NCBI RefSeq assembly: GCF_000091305.1
Contig: NC_013929.1
Span: 124,001 to 188,000, forward strand
Origin: Streptomyces scabiei 87.22
GTDB taxonomy: Bacteria > Actinomycetota > Actinomycetes > Streptomycetales > Streptomycetaceae
DNA length: 64,000 nucleotides
Reading direction: 5' to 3'
Part shown: piece by piece, positions 59,690-64,000 of the stretch
Layout: every line of letters starts with the position of its first letter
Numbering within the stretch: the stretch's first letter is position 1
Position numbers and translations under genes: made by a program
The notes under the pieces: generated by a model
Seen by the model: the letters and a program-made list of their open reading frames with translations, nothing else
What the model was told of the DNA's origin: nothing
Databases searched by the model: none

Positions 59690-60661
59690 TCAACGAATCG
59701 CACGAATGTCCGCGCGCACCCGGATCGGCAGCTGCGAGCCGCATGCGTGAAGGCCGAGGGCCTCGTTGCAGGACGCGGTGGAAGGGATCACCTTGTTGTA
59801 GATCGACCCGAGGCACAGTTCCTGGAAGGCCCGGGTGTCCGCCGAGAGCCGCGCGGCCAGCTGCGCCTTGGCGATGTCGACGGTTCTGAGCGCACCGTCC
59901 TCGTCCTCGACCTCGACACAGGCGTGCGGCAGATCGAGAGCCCCGCCGAGCACGCCGCAGAACCAGCCCCGCTTCGCCTCGGCCCGGTATCCGGCCGCGC
60001 GGAACCGCTCGGCCAGGAACAGGCTCGCCGCGATGCAGCTTGTGGCGCCGAGAGAGTGCACCAGCCTTTGGTCCGCCTGCATGGGGACGGGGATCATCTG
60101 CCAGCGGTAGCTGGCGTCCAGGTAGTCGTGGACGAGCTGCCGAAGCACCGGTGAGACCAGGGGGGTGCGCGCGCCGGTCGTGGTGACCGTCGCCGTGTAC
60201 TCGGCCGATCCCGCGCTCGCCGTCGGCGTCGTCACCTCCTCGACGCGCCCGCCGAAGCGCTGGACGTCCGGCGCTTCGAGGTGCCAGGGCGCCACGCCGG
60301 CGCAGTCGACGCACTCCATGCGGACCCGGAAGGTCCAGGACTTCGGGCGCAGGAGATCGTCGACGGGCCGGCCCGCGAACCGGAACAGCATGCGGAAGGC
60401 GAGCTCCGGCTGCGTCGTCGACCTGCCCGAGTACATGCCGAGGTTGTAGAGGTCGTTGGCGTCGAAGCAACGCACCCCGGCGCGGTCCTCGAACGGCAGA
60501 CCTCCCTCGACCAGAGTGTCGATGTCCGCCGCGTCGCAGCCGAGCATTTCCCGCGCCACGGATTCCGGCTGGGTTCTGTCGGAATACTGGTCGGGAATGA
60601 ATTCGATGGAATCCGCCACTTTCTCCCAGGACACCTGCGAGACGGCGGCTTGGTGCGGCAC
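59690..60661 (-). CDS. transglutaminase-like cysteine enzyme, first gene of the operon
   Basis: 323 residues from GTG 60661, with GGGGAGG 8 bases upstream. A Cys-His-Asp triad typical of the transglutaminase fold is seen: Cys209 in HSLGATSCIAASLFLAERF, His246 in LDLPHACVEVEDEDG and Asp262 in RTVDIAKAQL. The first 170 residues (FEDRAGVRCFDANDLYNLGM; WTFRVRMECVDCAGVAPWHL) are beta-rich and unassigned. In andrimid biosynthesis a transglutaminase homologue (AdmF) forms an amide from carrier-bound substrates. A similar joining of aminoacyl-carrier and amine is a reasonable inference. A protease role is the alternative. The gene leads the main operon. Confidence 0.7.
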   Translation of the reverse strand: MPHQAAVSQVSWEKVADSIEFIPDQYSDRTQPESVAREMLGCDAADIDTLVEGGLPFEDRAGVRCFDANDLYNLGMYSGRSTTQPELAFRMLFRFAGRPVDDLLRPKSWTFRVRMECVDCAGVAPWHLEAPDVQRFGGRVEEVTTPTASAGSAEYTATVTTTGARTPLVSPVLRQLVHDYLDASYRWQMIPVPMQADQRLVHSLGATSCIAASLFLAERFRAAGYRAEAKRGWFCGVLGGALDLPHACVEVEDEDGALRTVDIAKAQLAARLSADTRAFQELCLGSIYNKVIPSTASCNEALGLHACGSQLPIRVRADIRAIR

Positions 60662-60754
60662 GACCTACCTCCCCAGTCAGCAATTACTGGCCGTATTGCA
60701 ACCAGTGCCACGAACCTAGCAGCCGACAATCACATTGCGACAGATTCACTTCAC

Positions 60755-60787
60755 ATTCATCGCCGTGCGTTTTGCACGGCGACGAAT
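60755..60787. repeat. long hairpin upstream of the operon
   Basis: ATTCATCGCCGTGC pairs with GCACGGCGACGAAT (one mismatch in 14) across a GTTTT loop. It lies between the LuxR stop and the operon start. An A-run follows on the plus strand, so it is not a standard terminator in either direction. It could end the LuxR transcript or act as a regulator site. Confidence 0.6.
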
Positions 60788-60810
60788 GGAAAAAAAATAT
60801 GGCCAAACGG

Positions 60811-60855
60811 CATCACGGAGTTGTGGAATGTGATGCGGGGCAAACCGCACATCAC
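60811..60855. promoter_or_regulatory. three alternating half-sites CATCAC / GTGATG / CATCAC, about 19-20 bp apart
   Basis: CATCAC at 60811-60816, GTGATG at 60830-60835 and CATCAC at 60850-60855 form two overlapping inverted repeats. The second is extended by CGG/CCG. Start-to-start spacings of 19 and 20 bp are close to two helical turns. They lie upstream of the operon and next to the LuxR-type regulator gene, whose NarL-type domain binds such repeats in general. Binding here is inferred. Confidence 0.55.
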
Positions 60856-60915
60856 ACAGGTGACTCCCGGAACGGCGACGGGGCACGCCGGGAGCGGCCC
60901 GCGCACCCGGACGCC

Positions 60916-61521
60916 TCAGATCCACTGCAGATCACGGGCAATGCGCAGCGCGTCAATACGGTTGCGCGCGCCCATCTTCGCCACCACGGACGAAATGTAG
61001 TTGCGCACCGTCCCCTCCGACAGACACAGCCGATCGGCGATCTCCTCCATGGTGTCGCCACGGTCCAGGTGCTCCAGCACGGACAACTGGCGCAGGGTCA
61101 GCGGACAGTCCCCGCCCGCCACGGCCGCCACCGTCAGCTCGGCATCGAAGGCGCGCTCGCCCTGGTGCACCAGGTGGACGGCCTCGAAGAACCGGCGGGG
61201 CGGGGCGCTTCTGCGGACCATTCCGTCGATCTCACCGGTGAAGGCCCTGCGGACGACCGACCGGATGCATACGGTGGCGACCAGCAGTGTCCGGCATTCG
61301 GGAAGGACCGCGATCTTCTCGGCGAGATCGATCGTTTCGGCGTCTCTGCCGTCGAAGCTGATGACCACGACATCGGGCCTGTGCAGCTCGGCGAACTCCA
61401 GCGCCGCCAGCTTGCTGTCCACCGACCCCACCACTTTGATCTCCGCACGCTGTTCCAGTAAAGCCGTCAGTGCGGACCTGGACAGATGCAGATCGTCGAA
61501 AACCATTACGTCGATGCCCAC
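60916..61521 (-). CDS. LuxR/NarL-family response-regulator-like transcription factor
   Basis: 201 residues from GTG 61521, with GGAGGA five bases before it. The C-terminus is a clear LuxR helix-turn-helix: CPLTLRQLSVLEHLDRGDTM, then EEIADRLCLSEGTVRNYISS and VVAKMGARNRIDALRIARDL. The N-terminal half resembles a receiver domain (VMVFDDLHLSRSALTALLEQ). At the usual phosphoacceptor position the segment reads PDVVVISFDGRDA, so the Asp appears displaced or lost. It may therefore work without phosphorylation, as atypical Streptomyces regulators do. Leucine 21 is a TTA codon, a frequent mark of pathway-specific regulators that need bldA. It probably controls the adjacent operon. Confidence 0.87.
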   Translation of the reverse strand: MGIDVMVFDDLHLSRSALTALLEQRAEIKVVGSVDSKLAALEFAELHRPDVVVISFDGRDAETIDLAEKIAVLPECRTLLVATVCIRSVVRRAFTGEIDGMVRRSAPPRRFFEAVHLVHQGERAFDAELTVAAVAGGDCPLTLRQLSVLEHLDRGDTMEEIADRLCLSEGTVRNYISSVVAKMGARNRIDALRIARDLQWI

Positions 61522-61554
61522 TCGACTCCTCCGATCGGTTCGTATCGCATAACA

Positions 61555-61572
61555 CACACCTACGCGTACGGA
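61555..61572 (-). promoter_or_regulatory. TACGCGTA element upstream of the LuxR gene
   Basis: TACGCGTA at 61561-61568 lies about 40 bp upstream of the LuxR start and has the same 8-bp core as the palindromes before the DUF885 and MFS genes. The flanks are less symmetric, so binding by the same regulator is uncertain. Confidence 0.4.
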
Positions 61573-61626
61573 AATCGGCCTTTCTGCTGTCCGGGAGCAC
61601 GAGGAAGAAGATTCGTGCATGGCCCG

Positions 61627-63225
61627 TCAGTGCTTGAGCCGGGCTCTGAGCGCGCTCTTGTCGATCTTCCCGACGGCCGTCAGCGGCATCCGGTCGAGCA
61701 CCACCAGCCGGTCGGGGAGCTTGTACGGCGCGATGCCGCGGTCCCTGAGCCCGTCCCGCACCTCCGACAGCGTAGGGGGGTGCTCCGCCTCCCGTGGGAC
61801 CACGCACACGCAGGTCTGCTCGCCGAGCTCCGCATGCGGAACACCGATCACGGCGGCCAGGGCGATGCGAGGGTCGCCGAGCAGATACTGCTCGACCTCC
61901 CTGGCCGGCACCTTCTCCCCGCCCCGGTTGACGACATCGTTGGTGCGCCCCACCACCTCGAAGTAGCCCGCGGCCGTCCGCCGGACCACGTCGCCCGTGC
62001 GGAAGAAGCCGTCACCGGTGAACTGAGCTCGGTCGCTCTCCTCGGCCCGGTAATAGCCGCGCACCGTGTAGGGGCCGCGGGTCAGCAGTTCCCCTTCCTC
62101 GGCCGGCCCCGCCTCCTGGCCGTCCTCGCGGATCACCCGTGTCTCGTCGGCCGGTGCCAGGGGGCGGCCCTGCGTATGGAGGACGACGTTCTCGGGGTCG
62201 TCGAGCCGCGTGTAGTTGAGCAGGCCCTCCGCCATGCCGTACACCTGCTGCAGGACACAGCCGAACCCCCCGGACACCCTGCGCGCCGTCCCGGGGGAGA
62301 GCCTGGCCTCGCCGACCTGGAGCAGTTCGAGCGACCCCAGGTGGTGCGCGGTCCGCTCGGCGGCGTCGAGCCACAGCGACACCAGCGGCGGCGACAGCGA
62401 GGTGACCGTCACGCCGGCGCTCTCGATCAGGGGGAAGCACAGTTCGGGGGTGGGTGCCATGGCCGGCACCACGGTGCCGCCCATGCGCAGCGTGCCCAGC
62501 ACACCGGGGCACCCCAGGGCGAAGTTGTGGCCCATGGGCAGCGCGCACAGATAGCGGGTGTCCCTCCTGAACCCGCACAGCCGTGAGCTCTGGCGCAGCT
62601 GGTACGCGTAGTCGGCATGCGTGCGCGGGACGAGCTTCGGCGGCCCGGAGGTGCCACCGGAGAGCAGGAAGAAGGCCACCTCCCGCGCGTCGGGCACCGG
62701 CAGGTCCACCGGGTCCCCGTCGACCTCCGCGAGCGCCGCGAAGGGGCCCGGGTCGCCGGCCACGAGCACGTGCCGCAGCGTGACCGCGCCCGCCAGCACG
62801 TCCTTGGCGATGATCCGGTAATCGCAGTCGAGCGCCTCGTCCGCGCAGACGTACATCACCGCTTCCGCGCTGTTGACGAGGTGGACGATCTCCGCCGCCC
62901 GGTGCGCGGGATAGGCGAACACCGGCAGCGCCCCCAGCCGGAACAGGGCAATGCACAGCACCAAGAGCTCGACATCGTTGGGTAGTTGGACTACGACGCG
63001 GTCACCGGAACCGAGACCGAGGCCACGCAGTCCGGCGGCGAGCCGGTCCGCCGCCCGGTCCATCTCGCCGTAGGTCAGGGTGCGGGTGGCGGTGACGACC
63101 GCCGGCCTGTCCCGCGCGCCCGGGGCGGACATGGGCAGGCTGCCGAGAATCTCGTCGTTCCAGTACCCCCTGGCCCGGTAGTCGTCGGCGCACGGCTCGG
63201 GCCACGGCACGCAGCCCTCAAGCAT
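61627..63225 (-). CDS. second aryl-acid-AMP ligase (DhbE/YbtE type)
   Basis: 532 residues from ATG 63225 (MLEGCVPWPEPCADDYRARG). DDYRARGYWNDEILGSLP, the loop LLSGGTSGPPKLVPRTHADY, YGMAEGLLNYTRLDDPE, ELLTRGPYTVRGYYRAE, DGFFRTGDVVRRTAAGY, VNRGGEKVPAREVEQYLL and AVGKIDKSALRARL match the ligase at 25399 almost block for block, so the two are paralogues. Family members activate salicylate, 2,3-dihydroxybenzoate or related aryl acids and load an aryl carrier protein. No ArCP-like protein is obvious in this cluster, so its carrier could be one of the three small carriers or the NRPS ArCP in the siderophore cluster. It follows a possible 42-codon gene by an 8-bp overlap. Confidence 0.88.
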   Translation of the reverse strand: MLEGCVPWPEPCADDYRARGYWNDEILGSLPMSAPGARDRPAVVTATRTLTYGEMDRAADRLAAGLRGLGLGSGDRVVVQLPNDVELLVLCIALFRLGALPVFAYPAHRAAEIVHLVNSAEAVMYVCADEALDCDYRIIAKDVLAGAVTLRHVLVAGDPGPFAALAEVDGDPVDLPVPDAREVAFFLLSGGTSGPPKLVPRTHADYAYQLRQSSRLCGFRRDTRYLCALPMGHNFALGCPGVLGTLRMGGTVVPAMAPTPELCFPLIESAGVTVTSLSPPLVSLWLDAAERTAHHLGSLELLQVGEARLSPGTARRVSGGFGCVLQQVYGMAEGLLNYTRLDDPENVVLHTQGRPLAPADETRVIREDGQEAGPAEEGELLTRGPYTVRGYYRAEESDRAQFTGDGFFRTGDVVRRTAAGYFEVVGRTNDVVNRGGEKVPAREVEQYLLGDPRIALAAVIGVPHAELGEQTCVCVVPREAEHPPTLSEVRDGLRDRGIAPYKLPDRLVVLDRMPLTAVGKIDKSALRARLKH

Positions 63226-63346
63226 GGTGCGCCCCGGCCCTCGGCACAGAAGTGCCCCGGTGGGTCCGTCGGTTGTGCCGTCCCGGCTTCTCGTACCGCG
63301 AGATGCCGAGAGCGCCGACCTCGCCCACGTGCTTCTCCACCCGCAT
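63218..63346 (-). CDS. possible 42-residue basic peptide overlapping the AMP ligase start
   Basis: ATG 63346 is preceded by GGGAGG. The frame runs MRVEKHVGEVGALGISRYEK, PGRHNRRTHRG and SVPRAGAHHA to a TGA that overlaps the ligase ATG by 8 bp, the arrangement seen for translational coupling. Third positions are mostly G or C, as in real genes here. The peptide is rich in Arg and His and has no known domain. It could be a leader peptide that regulates the ligase, or simply a non-coding coincidence. Confidence 0.4.
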   Translation of the reverse strand: MRVEKHVGEVGALGISRYEKPGRHNRRTHRGTSVPRAGAHHA

Positions 63347-63509
63347 GTCGCCGTGCCTCCCTCTGTCCGTCGGGGTCCCAAGGACCTGCGGCAGAGCAGC
63401 CTGACACCGGGGGTCTGGCGACTTTCTGTACGCGTTCTCCATAAGTCGTGCCCAGGGCCTGTGACCAGGGCGTCCGGGGGCATGGGACGGCCCGCGTCGC
63501 ACGGGGGCC

Positions 63510-63539
63510 GGGCGGTCGGCGCCGTGGCGCCGACCGCCC
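63510..63539 (-). terminator. terminator after the GNAT gene
   Basis: GGGCGGTCGGCGCC-GT-GGCGCCGACCGCCC is a perfect 14-bp stem, three bases past the stop of the leftward acetyltransferase gene. Confidence 0.85.
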
Positions 63540-63541
63540 GC

Positions 63542-64000
63542 TCAGGGCAGCGGCAGAGGGCGGGCGAGGAGTTCGACGCCGTGCGGCGGCCCGGCGAGTT
63601 CACCGGCCTTGGTCCAGCCCCACCGCCGGTACAGCTCGTGGGCCGGCGCCCGGGTCGACGCGGCCAACACGGCGTATCGCTCGGTGCGGTCGGTCAGCAG
63701 CGCCTCCAGCAGCGCCCGCCCGTGCCCACGGCCCCGCAACTCCCGTACGACGGCCAGCTCGTAGACGTAGAACAGCGGCCGGCGCAGCCGCTGCGGGGCG
63801 GGCGCGACGGCCCGCGGGTGCCACCAGTCCGCCTCCCGGCGCACGCCGTAGGCGAAGCCGCCCAGCGCGCCACCGTCCAGCACGGTCGTCACCGAGAAGC
63901 CGGGCAGGCGCGCGTGCTCGGCGTGCTGCGCGGCGAACGCGTCCGCCGCAGCCTCGTCCTCGTCGTACGGCGGCTCCCGGTAGACCCGGTGGTAGACGTC
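63542..64000 (-). CDS. GNAT-family N-acetyltransferase (5' end outside window)
   Basis: The frame is open to the right edge of the window, so the start is not seen; about 152 residues are visible. It contains YHRVYREPPYDEDEAAADAF, GALGGFAYGVRREADWWHPR, the acetyl-CoA-binding motif YVYELAVVRELRGRGHGRAL (RGxGHG) and LEALLTDRTERYAVLAASTR, then APAHELYRRWGWTKAGEL. The family transfers an acetyl group from acetyl-CoA to an amine, but this subgroup has no assigned substrate. It ends in a strong hairpin and is transcriptionally separate from the biosynthetic cluster to its left. It could be an ordinary chromosomal gene. Confidence 0.85.
   Translation of the reverse strand, partial: DVYHRVYREPPYDEDEAAADAFAAQHAEHARLPGFSVTTVLDGGALGGFAYGVRREADWWHPRAVAPAPQRLRRPLFYVYELAVVRELRGRGHGRALLEALLTDRTERYAVLAASTRAPAHELYRRWGWTKAGELAGPPHGVELLARPLPLP

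Noticed and set aside
60755..60787. Rho-independent terminator
   Set aside because: The stem is strong but no T-run follows on either strand; the A-run is on the wrong side. Kept only as a hairpin of unknown role.

Overview
The window is high-GC actinobacterial DNA and almost certainly comes from a Streptomyces chromosome. The evidence is strong G/C at third codon positions, frequent GTG starts, rare TTA codons sitting in regulatory and pathway genes, and SARP/AfsR-type and TetR regulators. The first 18 kb is crowded with broken genes and nested insertion sequences, which fits a chromosome arm (inference). No rRNA, tRNA or CRISPR array was seen.

Region 1 (1-18.4 kb) is a decayed accessory zone. 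It holds the end of a LysR regulator, a luciferase-like monooxygenase relic, a serine-hydrolase scrap, one intact secreted DUF4394 protein, an IS1182-type relic, and a coupled gene pair (4596-7735) whose larger protein is a DnaB/KaiC-like ATPase with a broken Walker A. It also holds a transposase killed by a nonsense codon, an ISAzo13-type element flanked by two inverted IS256 fragments, an FG-GAP protein fragment and two IS3-family elements. The second IS3 element has split a small adenylation-domain gene and left a CAG duplication.

Region 2 (18.5-44.3 kb) is a complete pyochelin-type siderophore cluster, organised like the TetR/AfsR-regulated pyochelin locus known from Streptomyces scabies. 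Salicylate synthase makes salicylate, and a salicylate-AMP ligase loads it on the ArCP of the first NRPS (ArCP-Cy-A with embedded MT-like epimerase-PCP). The second NRPS (docking-Cy-A with embedded N-MT-PCP-TE) adds and methylates a second cysteine. A PchG-type imine reductase reduces the second ring. A type II thioesterase, two YbtP/YbtQ-like ABC half-transporters and an MFS pump complete the unit. The biosynthetic operon runs leftward from 44115 to 25399 with overlapping or short junctions. AfsR, salicylate synthase and the DUF885 gene each carry a TTA codon. A shared palindrome core, TACGCGTA, lies upstream of the DUF885 and MFS genes.

Region 3 (44.3-63.3 kb) is a second cluster that I do not recognise, and it is the most interesting part of the window. 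A tightly overlapping leftward operon (60661 to 50285, with one more gene to 48372) encodes a transglutaminase-like protein, an AurF-type diiron N-oxygenase, a carrier protein, a class-II aminoacyl:carrier-protein ligase and a nitronate-monooxygenase-like flavoprotein. These are followed by a hydrolase, two more carrier proteins, an Sfp/EntD-type phosphopantetheinyl transferase, a fused class-III aminotransferase/acyl-ACP reductase and two fatty-acyl-AMP ligases. Nearby are a NodU/CmcH carbamoyltransferase, a MOSC protein, an HSL-type esterase, a TTA-containing LuxR-type regulator and a second aryl-acid-AMP ligase. Working model (inference): a fatty acid is converted to a fatty amine, an amino acid is loaded on a dedicated carrier protein and N-oxidised, the two are joined, and the product is carbamoylated.

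The window ends inside a GNAT acetyltransferase gene.
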